In this document: positions 10,885 through 20,243 of the stretch, one piece after another | Layout: every line of letters begins with the position of its first letter | Numbering within the stretch: the stretch's first letter is position 1 | Assembly (NCBI GenBank): GCA_026168455.1 | Contig: CM047427.1 | Span: 16,229,301 to 16,293,300 of the forward strand | Source: Theocolax elegans | Lineage: Eukaryota; Arthropoda; Insecta; Hymenoptera; Cerocephalidae | Length of the DNA: 64,000 bases | Reading direction: 5' to 3' | Notes under the pieces: generated by a model | What the model saw: the letters and a program-made list of their open reading frames with translations, nothing else | The model's database searches: none | What the model was told of the DNA's origin: nothing | Translations under genes and position numbers: made by a program

Positions 10885-11155
10885 TACTAATAAGATTAAT
10901 CAATAGAATATAAAAAATAAAACTTTATTTTTGGTAGCAAATACCTGGTCTAGCTTAATAATCACATTCTGCAAACAATGACTTTTAATCATTGATTTTT
11001 CTTAAATCGTATATAACACATGTATTGCAATACAAATTATACTATTAATCAATAAAATATAAAAAAAACATAACTTTAATTTTGGCATTAAATATCTGAT
11101 CAAATCTAGTAATTACGCTCTGAAAACAATGACTTTTAATCATTAAATAAAAAAC
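10885..11155. repeat. Diverged direct duplication, about 115 bp per copy
   Basis: 10885-11000 and 11042-11150 share the order taatcaataraatataaaa, actttaattttgg, aacaatgacttttaatcatt with many substitutions. This is an old local duplication without coding content. Confidence 0.65.
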
Positions 11156-11298
11156 TGACCTAATCTTATAATCCCAATTAGGACGTAGTAACTTTTTAAA
11201 TATGTAAATGGACTTTTTATAATGGATATGGAAAAAATTATAAATTTTACATAATAGACAAATTATTGGTACCAAAAGAAAGAAAAAATAAAAATTGT

Positions 11299-11453
11299 TT
11301 ATAATTGTTTTGCTCGCTTTCTTTTATCTTTATTTAAACCATGTTCCTCTTCGTACATTTTGAGTTGATAGGAAATTTCTTCAGATAATGCTCCATTTAT
11401 TGTATATAAATAGTGATCTAATGATTTGTTTTGTAGCCACTCAGGATGATATA
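11299..11453 (-). CDS. BEN gene A exon 9 (last exon)
   Basis: The acceptor attttag lies just before the exon, and the frame runs from YHPEWLQNKSLDHYL to the stop with a lysine/arginine-rich tail (KDKRKRAKQL) that could serve as a nuclear localisation signal. The phase-1 start agrees with the donor of exon 8. The sequence fits the C-terminal helices of a BEN domain (NGALSEEISYQ). Confidence 0.65.
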
Positions 11454-14400
11454 CTAAAATCCAATATTTTAAACACTTTAAAACATAGGATAATTTGTTT
11501 ATTAGTATTATAAAACTACTTTATAGAATTGAAGAAATATAATAAAACATTTAATTTATAATTCAACGCTTAGAACATTAAGAATTTGTTTAACCTATAG
11601 GAAGGTATTGACTTACTCTATTCATTTAAAAACCTGTTATACAACGTTATTAAAAACTTACGATTTAAAACTTTCATTTTTGTCGGTGATACTTCACTTC
11701 TCGATTTGCCTGCAATTTGTTTCATATTTTTTCCTAATTCCAAACATTTTTCAATTATCCGTGATTTCCACAGACATCTTGATAAATTTTTTGTAAATTT
11801 TCTTTCATTTTTTGATCTTTTTACAATACTCCAAGATTTTTTAGGTATGGATTCGTTCCATCCAAGATGTATCATGGTAACTGACTGTAAAACAGAACTG
11901 TTTAAAACAGAAATTATATTTACTTATATTCATTTACTGATCATAATATACAGACCTTATCAGTTTCTGTACTTTTATCTGTCCACTCGTCAAAGATACA
12001 ATCATCGGTTTCTCCTATATCATCATCCGACCAGTCGTGCCGTAGCAGCTCATAAAATTCTTCTTTGTCTTTTGACAATCCTGCTCGCCTGTTATGCTGA
12101 TTGTTAACGAATTTTCTATTATGCCTGGAAAGAGTCTCTGCTCTATGCCTTGGTTTGTTTGTAGGATTTGTTGTAATATTAATAAAATTATCTTGTTGAG
12201 TATCTGTGCATATTAAAATTACATTAAAAATTAAATGTATATTAAATTAAAATCTAAATTATGTTTTAAATATGCGGCTGCTATATATTAACTGTTTAAT
12301 CTAAAAAAAATGGTTGTATGAACACATTTGGAAAAAAATAGATACTTTTGATATTAAATGACGCCTTACAGTTAAATAAGTTTCTTGGACCTAATCTTTT
12401 TACTTTACTGCTTGAGCCATGCTCGGTGGTCAAAACTGTACTACTATGTACTGTTTGATTATTTTTTAGACGGTTAATTTTCTTTGAAAGAATTTGATCA
12501 TTTAAATCACCTTCGTCATCAGTATAATTTTCATTATTTTTACTCACACTTAAAGTCTTACTTTGCATTAATGTCTGTTGTCTTTTAGCTAAAGTTTCCT
12601 TATCATTGCTGTTAATAATGTGTTTCTCAGATTTCTATATAAAATTGAAAATTATAATTATTTGTCCAATGTATAATTGATAAGAAAATTATAAATATAC
12701 ATATCATGTAGTAATTTTTTATTAAAATACCTTTTTTTTTGCATCCTCATTTTGCTCAATTTCACTGTCATTACAGATGGTGTCTTCATTATCTTCTATA
12801 TCAGACTCTGAATTATCGAAAGTATTTAAAATTCTATTTTCAGCTTTATTAATATCACTTACATTCAATATTTTTTTTTAATCTCTTTTTTGGATTATGT
12901 AAACTATAATTTAATATTGCTTCATCTAAAAATAAAAAATAATATAAAATTTTTATAGAGTAATTTTTAGTATTGTCTTGTAACGGTATTAATTATTAAA
13001 AGACGTTTTGAATTAAATTAATATCGTTTAGTAAACGCGAGCATTCGATATAATTGCTTTTCTCGGAAACGGCGCGGCGAACGAACAACGATCCGTGCGT
13101 AAGGGAGGGAGAGAGAACCTCTAGATGGCACACGGAAAATTCAGTAAGAGTACGACAGAGTACTGCGAAGGACGGTCTACGCTACGGTTTAGCTGGGCCG
13201 TGCTACGAGCGAGTAAACGATACGTGCGAGGAAACTCTACCGCGACGCAGACGAGCGATCGAGGATCGGTACGTTTCCCGGGGTATGCATGCTATCGCCG
13301 TAGACGAAAGGAACGCAGCGAGCCCAAGGAAGCGGGGCTCGACGTAGTGGTTCCTGTGGGAATCGTGCCACGAAGGAGACGGTGCGCGACGTGCTCCGCC
13401 GTCTCCCCTTCTGTGTTTTTCCTTGGTCCTTTGCCTCGGCGAGAAGGCTACCTGCCCGATAGACGGCTAGGAGGCCTAAGGCTAGTTGGCGTCCGGGACA
13501 TTGTAAGGACGCCACATCAAGCGTAAGTCGGGATAAAATCCCTTACTTTAATACCGCGTGATCGCGAGCGGATCATCGTTGCAAGTGGGCAACGCGTTCG
13601 AAATCGAGAGCGAGAGAGAAGGGACGACTCGGCCGGCGACTCCCGTCTCTCTCACTCTAATACTTAGAAGTGAACCTCGTTATAAGCTTTCCTCGTGGTT
13701 TAGCTTAGGACGATCCCGCCGAGGGATCGACGCGACTTCATACGAGACACTATTACGAGATACTATTATTTGGAACTTTGCGTAACGTATATATGACACA
13801 ACCGCACACCTTATTGTATTTATTTATAAACTTCTTTAGTTGTAACCCGTTTATCCTTTGATTTTATTTAATAAATCGAACGTGATTAAATCTTCAACTT
13901 GAGTTTATTTACTTTTGCATGTATGTGTCGTGTTGTCTGTAGAATTCGGAATATTATAAAACCACTTAGGCTAAGGTAAAGGTAAGACCGAGAAACAAAG
14001 ACGGAGAGCGCGGTGCTCCCCGTGTCATCATACCCGGACGGCAAGGAAAAGCCGCCCGATTTAACGGAGGTACCGGTATTGCACAGTGCGGCCGAGGTAA
14101 GCACGTCGGTACGCGCGGGCCGCATTGACCGCATCGGGAGAGGTAGACACCCCATACCGTTGCCCCTATGGCCATGCTTCTAATTTCGGTCTTAATTAGA
14201 GGCAGACCCCGTTACAGTGTATTAATTTAAAAAAAATAATTTCCAATGTTTTTACTTACGTTCTAAAGCATAAATCTCAACGGCAGTATAATGTAACGAA
14301 GCATGATCTACAACAGTGTATATTGCTTCTTTGCGGAAATCATTAGCATCGACTGGTACATTTTTTTCAAATTCTTTAATAACATTTAATTTAACAACAC

Positions 14401-17142
14401 TTATACTATTTTACCTAAGACTACGGACAAAGGCATGCGTTACTTCATTAAAAATGTCTATGAAAGAGGCACATTCTCCGAAATCTGTAAAATAGAATAA
14501 AAATACTTTGTAAATTCAATACTAAAAATATGAAAATATGATATTAGTTATAATTCTTAAGACCGTAGTACTGACCTCCAAGCTTTAAAATTTGCACTCG
14601 ACAATCTTGATTATTGACTTTGGCATGATAAAATACATATTCTTCATAGTCCACTGTCGTTTTGGGCTTATTTTTATAAAATTCATTAATTTGACTAACA
14701 TCAATCACTTGGAGTGAATCATCTATCAACAGTCGGACTAACGTATGTAACAATGTCTCAGTTGTCTTCTTTATGTCCTCGAGTGCTTTTACCATTTCAT
14801 CACACTCTACAAAATTGATATATCTCATAAATAATGATATAAAACAATAAGTTCATTATTTGTGTATATATTATTTTTTTTTTCAAATTCTACGTACCTC
14901 CTAATGCATGAATCTTAATATCTGCGTAATTAGCATTATGTTCTGGTTTACCTTTGTAAATCTTATTTTTAACAAACTGTTCTTTATAAGCTGGCGTACC
15001 CTCTTTAAATTCTTCAATGTTAAGAATTCTTAAAATATTTAATTCATCTTTATCGATAAAATTAACCAAGGCGTGTGAAATAGAGGATGGTAATTCTTTC
15101 AAAGCTGCTGTCACTGTTTCTAAATACAAAGTAATTGATAAAAGTATATAATAAACAAATTACTAGGTTAGAATTAACTTTAGATTAGTAAACAAAAAAT
15201 AGTGTACCAGATTGTGTATGGATGCCGGTGATCAAGGTAAGCCTCCCTGTTTCTTATGTGCATCTACGTGCTCACATATAGTTACAGGGAAATAGATTTT
15301 TTAAATCATAAATTTGATTTAATGACAGTTGATTAATTTCTATAAATCCTTATTGATCAACTGTCATAAATAAATAATATATAAGGGGTTATTCATATAT
15401 ATAGTGGGAGTATTGAAAGGAAAAAAAAGTAAAAAAGACCAATAAAAAGGAGGTACTGAGACAATGCGGGGCTACGATAGGGAAAAGCAATAATTGTTAC
15501 AGCACTCACCTATTGAATCCTGATCGAAAAGAGGACATCGTGTTCCGGGAGATCGTACTTCATGCTCTACGTATGTGTTTACGTAGGGGAGACGCCTGTA
15601 CAGGCCTAATATCATCCGGCTATATATTAGACATGAGCCAGTAAGGTACGATGATAGCGGCAGCCGGCAAGTATTCGCGCGCTGTGGTGTGTGTTTAACT
15701 GCGTCTCGAAACCGTGTCTCGACGATACATGCGAGATGTATCAGTGATATCGTGCTCGTGGACGTTTGCTCGTCTTCCTTTAATTAATACGTGCGATAGC
15801 TCAGGAAGACGAGCAAACGTCCACGAGTCTTCATCATAGTTATTTGAATCTGTTAAATAGTCTTTCAAATTATTGACTATATTATCTAAAATATATTTAA
15901 TTAATTAGAAAGGTTAGATGATTTTCACCTGAAAATCAGGTGATAATCATGTGAAAATCAGCTGTGATTTTGGCATGATAATCAACTGAAAATCAGCTGA
16001 AAATCAGGTGATTATCACCTGTACTTTCGCAGCAGGGTATCACTTATATTAAATTTTTTTTAATCTTTTTTGGATTATGTAAACTATAATTTAATATTGC
16101 TTCATCTAAAAATAAAAAATAATAGAAAATTCTTTAATAACATTTAATTTAACAACACTTATACTATTTTACCTAGACTACGGACAAAGGCATGCGTTAC
16201 TTCATTAAAAAATGTCTATGAAAGAGGCACATTCTCCGAATCTGTAAATAGAATAAAAATACTTTGTAAATTCAATACTAAAAATATGAAATATGATATT
16301 AGTTATAATCTTAAGACCGTAGTACTGACCTCCAAGCTTTAAAATTTGCACTCGACAATCTTGATTATTGACTTGGCATGATAAAATACATATTCTTCAT
16401 AGTCCACTGTCGTTTTGGGCTTATTTTATATAAATTCATTAATTTGACTAACATCAATCACTTGGAGTGAATCATCTATCAACAGTCGGACTAACGTATG
16501 TAACAATGTCTCAGTTGTCTTCTTTATGTCCTCGAGTGCTTTTACCATTTCATCACACTCTACAAAATTGATATATCTCATAAATAATGATATAAAACAA
16601 TAAGTTCATTATTTGTGTATATATTATTTTTTTTTTCAAATTCTACGTACCTCCTAATGCATGAATCTTAATATCTGCGTAATTAGCATTATGTTCTGGT
16701 TTACCTTTGTAAATCTTATTTTTAACAAACTGTTCTTTATAAGCTGGCGTACCCTCTTTAAATTCTTCAATGTTAAGAATTCTTAAAATATTTAATTCAT
16801 CTTTATCGATAAAATTAACCAAGGCGTGTGAAATAGAGGATGGTAATTCTTTCAAAGCTGCTGTCACTGTTTCTAAATACAAAGTAATTGATAAAAGTAT
16901 ATAATAAACAAATTACTAGGTTAGAATTAACTTTAGATTAGTAAACAAAAAATAGTACCTCCTAGTTTAAAAATTTCTACTTCAAGAAAATTATTTCTGC
17001 CTTGTTTTATTAAATACTTCGTGCAATAATCAAAATCATTCTTAGTAGTAGGTGGTTGTAAATTCATGAATTTATCAATACTGGTTATTTCAAAATTATT
17101 TTCCATCTTTTCGTAAGTAAGAGCGTGAGTTATATTATTCAT
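11299..17142 (-). CDS. Multi-exon BEN-domain protein with tandem N-terminal repeat exons (BEN gene A)
   Basis: Nine exon types can be placed with consensus GT/AG ends and agreeing phases: E1 16959-17142, E2 14898-15119, E3 14576-14806, E4 14260-14484, E5 12731-12925, E6 12370-12634, E7 11956-12203, E8 11662-11884, E9 11299-11453. E2 and E3 also have second copies at 16651-16872 and 16330-16559. E1-E4 encode related 61-77-residue modules, E5-E7 an acidic/basic linker, and E8-E9 a BEN-like DNA-binding domain. The module-linker-BEN order recalls BEND5-type proteins, which act as sequence-specific transcriptional regulators. Two lesions are seen: an in-frame TAA in E4 and one extra base in a 9-T run in E5. 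Whether the locus is functional is undecided. No gene symbol is claimed. Confidence 0.65.
11662..11884 (-). CDS. BEN gene A exon 8 (BEN domain core)
   Basis: The exon opens after ttacag and closes at a consensus GTAAGT donor. It begins in phase 0 with a MIHLGWNESIP stretch and contains FTKNLSRCLWKSRIIEKC, a basic spacer and SPTKMKVL. The pattern F-x-x-x-L-x-x-x-(I/L)-W, then a basic loop, then (L/S)-(D/S)-P-x-K matches BEN domains. Assignment is by eye and needs a profile search. Confidence 0.6.
11956..12203 (-). CDS. BEN gene A exon 7 (linker)
   Basis: The acceptor is tgcacag and the donor gtctgtat. The exon is open in the phase dictated by exons 6 and 8. It encodes a polar region changing from basic (RHRAETLSRHNRKF) to acidic (DWSDDDIGETDDCIFDEW). 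No domain is recognised; it is probably disordered. Confidence 0.6.
12370..12634 (-). CDS. BEN gene A exon 6 (linker)
   Basis: The acceptor is ttatatag and the donor ctgtaagg, with phase 0 in and phase 1 out. It encodes a lysine- and serine-rich low-complexity segment (DKETLAKRQQTLMQSK... KVKRLGPRNLF). No known domain. Confidence 0.6.
12731..12925 (-). CDS. BEN gene A exon 5 (acidic), frame broken at a T9 run
   Basis: The acceptor tttttag precedes a short basic stretch, then an acidic one (DNSESDIEDNEDTICNDSE) that leads into a GTATTT donor. Keeping phase 1 from exon 4 and phase 0 into exon 6 would require one base fewer than the 195 present. The obvious place is the homopolymer of nine T at 12871-12879. 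That is either a real frameshift or a sequencing error. Confidence 0.55.
12979..14216 (+). mobile_element. Solo LTR inside an intron of BEN gene A
   Basis: The segment starts tgtaacgg and ends ccgttaca, is CpG-rich in the first two thirds, and has a TATAA-like site and an AATAAA at about 13870 on the plus strand. There is no internal retroelement sequence, so it is a solo LTR. Flanks gtct (12975-12978) and gtgt (14217-14220) are an imperfect 4-bp duplication. Its orientation is antisense to the host gene. Long open frames inside (for example 13054-13526) lack any domain. Confidence 0.65.
14260..14484 (-). CDS. BEN gene A exon 4 (repeat module, contains TAA)
   Basis: The acceptor is ttttacag and the donor a perfect GTAAGT; both ends are phase 1 and the length is 225 (75 codons). 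It carries the same module as exons 2 and 3 (THAFV... I..FE... VEIYALE). A TAA codon follows THAFVRSLR, at about 14417-14419. The partial second copy (16129-16250) differs here by a base deletion. Readthrough, exon skipping or pseudogene decay are all possible: skipping keeps the frame because the exon is symmetric. Confidence 0.55.
14576..14806 (-). CDS. BEN gene A exon 3 (repeat module, copy A)
   Basis: This is a phase 1-1 exon of 231 bases from tttgtag to a ggaGGTCAG donor. It encodes a 77-residue module with HTLVRLLIDDSLQVI at the start and VQILKLGG at the end. The shared frame H(A/T)L(V/T)...I..F...(Y)...(V/I)x(I/L)xxLGG recurs in exons 1-4. Confidence 0.65.
14898..15119 (-). CDS. BEN gene A exon 2 (repeat module, copy A)
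   Basis: This is a phase 1-1 exon of 222 bases, acceptor tatttag and donor gGTACGT. It encodes ALKELPSSISHALVNF at the start, a central EEFKEGTPAYKEQFVKNKIY, and ends IKIHALGG. It is identical to the second copy at 16651-16872. Confidence 0.65.
15755..15827. other. Perfect 25-bp inverted repeat (hairpin)
   Basis: Arms 15755-15779 and 15803-15827 are exact reverse complements (ctcgtggacgtttgctcgtc...), with a 23-base loop. The arms have no mismatch although the neighbourhood is degenerate. Confidence 0.85.
15925..16025. repeat. Tandem palindromic gaaaatcagctg words
   Basis: About seven copies of (a/t)gaaaatcagctg or its variants with cagctg, caggtg or cacctg at the centre, in both orientations. 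E-box-like hexamers arise from the repeat itself; no regulatory role is claimed. Confidence 0.6.
16330..16559 (-). CDS. BEN gene A exon 3, copy B
   Basis: Same acceptor and donor as copy A, but with base losses near 16374 and 16427, giving 230 instead of 231 bases and breaking the frame. See the duplication entry for why this may be an assembly effect. Confidence 0.5.
16651..16872 (-). CDS. BEN gene A exon 2, copy B
   Basis: Identical in sequence, phase and splice sites to 14898-15119. If the duplication is real, the transcript would carry this repeat module twice, which the symmetric phase permits. Confidence 0.55.
16959..17142 (-). CDS. BEN gene A exon 1 (start codon exon)
   Basis: The ATG at 17142 begins MNNITHALTYEKMENNFEI and the exon ends VEIFKLGG at a gGTACTA donor, 184 bases, phase 1 out. 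It is itself one repeat module with a start codon at its N-terminus. The counterpart first exon of BEN gene B is 187 bases with the same exit phase. Confidence 0.65.
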
Positions 17143-17734
17143 TTTTCTAGATTTTCATACGAGCTTCAAAAAGAGGTTAGTAACTTTAACTAATTACACC
17201 GCAGTACATAGAAGTTGCCTAAAACCAATAAAAACAGAATTGAGGCGATAACGTTCTTACTTACGTACATATATATGCGCGAAAAGAAAGCACACAATCT
17301 CGGTTACTCTATACGTTGGCCGAGCAACATATTTAAAGTGTTTGGCCAACGTTTGCCGCGTAAAATCTTACAGCTGAGAGTTGTAAGACTGTGTACAAAA
17401 ATCAACCAATCAGAAGCGTAGTTCGGAAATAGGCTCCGTGCGGCAAGCACAACACAATACATCAAAGTAGAGCCCTTACGTATACGCAGGGGTATCTATA
17501 ACTTTATAAACATTGGGTGAACCATTAGTTTTTCAATTTATTTACAACTATTACCACGAGTCAAGTATAAAGGTACGTCACTAATAAAGTGCTTTAAAAT
17601 TTGAATTTTAATTTGAATTAAAATTAAAATTAGATTAAATTAAAATTAAAATTAAAATTTAATTTAAAATTTGTTGCATGCAAATATTTTTGCTATCTAA
17701 ATATAATTTTATCTAACGTTGCCCTTACAGTAAA
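17143..17734. promoter_or_regulatory. Head-to-head intergenic region A
   Basis: 592 bases separate the start codon of BEN gene A (minus) from the ATG of the divergent frame (plus). It includes an inverted pair cgttggccga / ttggccaacg (17312-17360), a likely non-coding first exon ending caagtataaag with a GTACGTC donor near 17572, and an acceptor gcccttacag at 17730. There is no TATA box I would insist on. A shared bidirectional promoter is inferred from geometry. Confidence 0.5.
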
Positions 17735-18230
17735 ATGAAAAGGTCGAAAAACATAGAAAATACAAAAAACATTTGGAAGATGGATTAACTCCTCCCAGAA
17801 CATCAAGGCATAATTTTAACAAAGTTTTGGACGACAGTACTGGTACTAGCACAGATGACCAGCAGGTTTGTTTCCTTTAAATTTTTAATATATTAACTAT
17901 AAATGGAAATATATATATTATATATTTAATATATAATTATATATTAACTATAAATATATATTAAAGCTACGACTAATTTTAATTTATCATTTTATAGGAA
18001 TTCTATAAGCTTTTAAAGCACCAAAAAGTGCAAAATAATTTAGCTGTACGTCAAAGAAGCAGTAAAAGTTTCACATGCGCTGATGAACATCTGGATAGTT
18101 CCAATGTTGAAGTACAAGTTTCAGGCAATACATCACATATTAATACCACATTTCAAAACCAAGATATAGAGTATAATTTTGAAATTTTGAGGAGCCAGTT
18201 CCAATGGATATTCGTTTACATCAATCTACA
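17735..18230 (+). pseudogene. Divergent partner A, two coding exons, family uncertain
   Basis: Exon 17731-17865 starts at taaaATG; the ATG frame stops quickly, but shifting by one base in an A-run (about 17748) opens HRKYKKHLEDGLTPPRTSRH up to a GTTTGT donor. Exon 17998-18230 follows in phase 0 after ttttatag and ends at a GTGAGT donor. It is polar and low-complexity. Basic short N-termini followed by PR-(T/S) and a serine/asparagine-rich part are seen in proteins of CACTA/EnSpm-like transposons, and that is my tentative reading. It could equally be a decayed host gene. Later exons cannot be followed past the MULE and Gypsy insertions. Confidence 0.4.
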
Positions 18231-18534
18231 GTGAGTACATTTTTGCAATCTAATTTTTATCCATAATAAGTTTTGATCCCGATACAAGAAATACTTTTAT
18301 TTACATGATTTCATGTCAACTGGTCAAAAACCAATTAAAAATTTACACAATTTTAGATGCAGAATGAAAATATATACCTAGTATGTAAAAAAATTAATAG
18401 GTATTATTTGATAGTTATTTATCGAAAAGCTATTTTAAACTTAAAAATGACATTTATTGAAGCTATTTGCATGTCAAAAATTATCAACTTTTACTACAGA
18501 ACAATAAGTGTAACTGTTTTTGCGGTTCCATGAC

Positions 18535-18690
18535 ACTTTGCCGTATGACAGTTCGCCGTTGGACACTTCGCCGTCGGACAAATCGCCGTATTACTTTTCG
18601 CCGTATAGGACATTTCGCCGTATAGGACATTTCGCCGTATAAAATTTTGCCGTATGTGACATTTTGCCGTAAGGAACTTCTCTCCGTAAA
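18535..18690. repeat. Left terminal array of the MULE (gccgta repeats)
   Basis: Ten spaced copies of a ttcgccgta- or ttgccgta-like word with ggacatt or gacac spacers. The right end carries the inverted counterpart at 19772-19912. Confidence 0.9.
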
Positions 18691-19014
18691 ATAGGAAAAA
18701 ATACGTACGGCGAATTTTGATACAGCGAAATTTAATTTAATTTTATATTGAAATAAAATAAAAACTATGTTTACATTTTAAAGAGCATTTGAACTATAAT
18801 TGTATATAAATTTTTCAAAACATCGCAGATAATCGAAAAGTTATACAAATCAATAACAACATAACAATACAGAACAATAAATAATAATGATTCACAATAT
18901 GACAAACGAAACATAAACTTTTACAATAAATTAACAATATCATTTAGATAAACTATATTATCCGATTCGTACACATTTTTTTTATAATTTTTTACAATAC
19001 ATGACAGTTTTTCA

Positions 19015-19620
19015 TTATAACTTGCATATTTTTTTCTTAATGGTTCCATCACAAAACCATATATCACATTTATTTAACAAATTTATATTTTTTTTAGTCG
19101 AAAATATCAAGATTCTATCAGAGTCGTTACCTGAATCGTACAGTAAAAATCTTTGGCCTTGCTCTGTTACTTGGTATTCATCAGGAACAATATAATCCTC
19201 TAATGGCACGTTAACTTCAGCTTTGTCTTCTCCTCGAACTCTTCTAATTATTCTTTTCATAGAACCAATTTTAGGCAGAACTGATAAAACGTTCTCTTCG
19301 ACTTTTGCAATGCTGCTCGATAATAGTTGCGATGTTGATGCTATTTGATTTGTTGCAGCACTACTTTTTATATTATTTATTACAATTTGTCTTTGTACAT
19401 GAAGGGGTTCGGCTTCGTGATTATGAAAACCAGATGTTGCAGTTGGAACGTCATTATGCGTAGTTACTCTAGCACAGCACTTATGTGATTCCTTTTTTGT
19501 ACACTTCCAATATATTTTATCTTTGCGAGCATAATCCTTGCGATGTGTAAAACCATTATTAATTAATAATCGTCCGCCTCGATTACTACTAATAAATTCA
19601 AACGAATTATTTGGTTCCAT
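19015..19620 (-). pseudogene. FLYWCH zinc finger plus truncated MULE transposase
   Basis: 201 codons from an ATG at 19620. Residues 5-65 form a FLYWCH finger: GGRLLINNGFTHRK, YWKC at about 38-41, CCARV and the H-x-H pair in FHNHE. Residues 70-130 are a linker; 150-198 match the entry to a MULE transposase (FLLYDSG...RILIFST, then WFCDGTIKKK, where the D is the first catalytic aspartate of the DDE set). The frame stops at KICKL shortly after, and the remaining DDE residues are missing. It could bind the terminal arrays but cannot catalyse transposition. Confidence 0.75.
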
Positions 19621-20022
19621 TGCTTATGAAAAACGAATGATAACTAATCAATTAATCACAAGTACTTAGGCGATTATCTTTGATTGTAAACAAAATCATA
19701 TATTGAAATTGAAAAATTGTTTGTTATTATCAACACTCAACCAATAACCCTATAACCTTATAACCCAATCGCGTACGGCAAAATGTCTCATACGGCGAAA
19801 TGTTATACGGCAAAATGTCTCATACGGCGAAATGTTATACGGCAAAAGGTCTCATACGGCGAAATGTTTACGGCAAAAGGTCCGACGGCGAAGTGTCATA
19901 CGGCAAAATGTCCGGTTACGGTTTTTGCAAAATTTTAGCACAATTTAATTATCTTGGTTGAATCTTTTACCAAAAATTCATGAAGTTTCCAAAAAACATA
20001 ATTATTATATATTATTATTATT

Positions 20023-20056
20023 CCCTTGCACATTATTATTCCACACTAATTATAAT
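20023..20056. repeat. 34-base direct repeat at the left edge of the Gypsy nest
   Basis: Begins cccttgcacattatt and is identical to 42301-42334 over all 34 bases (35 counting one extra t upstream). The two copies bracket the whole 22.2-kb nest. Confidence 0.9.
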
Positions 20057-20243
20057 TTTGATCGTCGTCTGTGAATACTGATGGATGATTTTGTTGTAAG
20101 AATTCGTATACGGGCGGAGAGAATGTAGGGGTATCGTCTATGCTTATTTCGTCATCGTTTAAAGTTCGTGTCGAGTTGGTAGTGTCAGTATGTGTATGTG
20201 CCGTTTTCGCATGTGTTGATGACTTTTCCCTAGTTTTACTGAT

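Larger units (their letters stand above)
15208..16040. other. Unique block between duplicated exons, repeat-derived
   Basis: No gene is seen. It contains an inverted pair (15321-15332 with 15356-15367), a perfect 25-bp hairpin (15755-15827) and a tract of short palindromic words (15925-16025). GC content is higher near 15520-15760 than in the surroundings, suggesting transposon-derived DNA. Confidence 0.5.
16129..16958. repeat. Duplicate of 14372-15207 (exons 2-4 region)
   Basis: From 16440 onward it matches copy A base for base, while 16129-16440 differs by seven or so single-base indels, mostly in homopolymers. On its left, 16057-16128 matches 12875-12945, so the copy joins sequences that in copy A flank the solo LTR and some 155 further bases. 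Confidence 0.85.
18524..19920 (-). mobile_element. MULE (Mutator-like, Phantom type) transposon, internally deleted
   Basis: Both ends are arrays of gccgta/tacggc words (18535-18690 and 19772-19912) that form long imperfect terminal inverted repeats. An exact 8-bp duplication gtttttgc flanks them (18516-18523 and 19921-19928). The single minus-strand frame has a FLYWCH zinc finger and the first part of a MULE transposase. The total of 1.4 kb is far shorter than an autonomous element, so most of the transposase has been lost. Confidence 0.85.

Noticed and set aside
13054..13526. Frames of 97 and 133 codons
   Set aside because: Inside the solo LTR, overlapping in different phases, no recognisable domain.
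15925..16025. Cluster of E-box transcription factor sites
   Set aside because: cagctg and caggtg come from a short palindromic tandem repeat, so their density is not evidence of regulation.
18535..18690. CRISPR-like array of short repeats
   Set aside because: Units are irregular, spacers are 5-12 bases, the arrays form transposon ends with a TSD, and the genome is eukaryotic.
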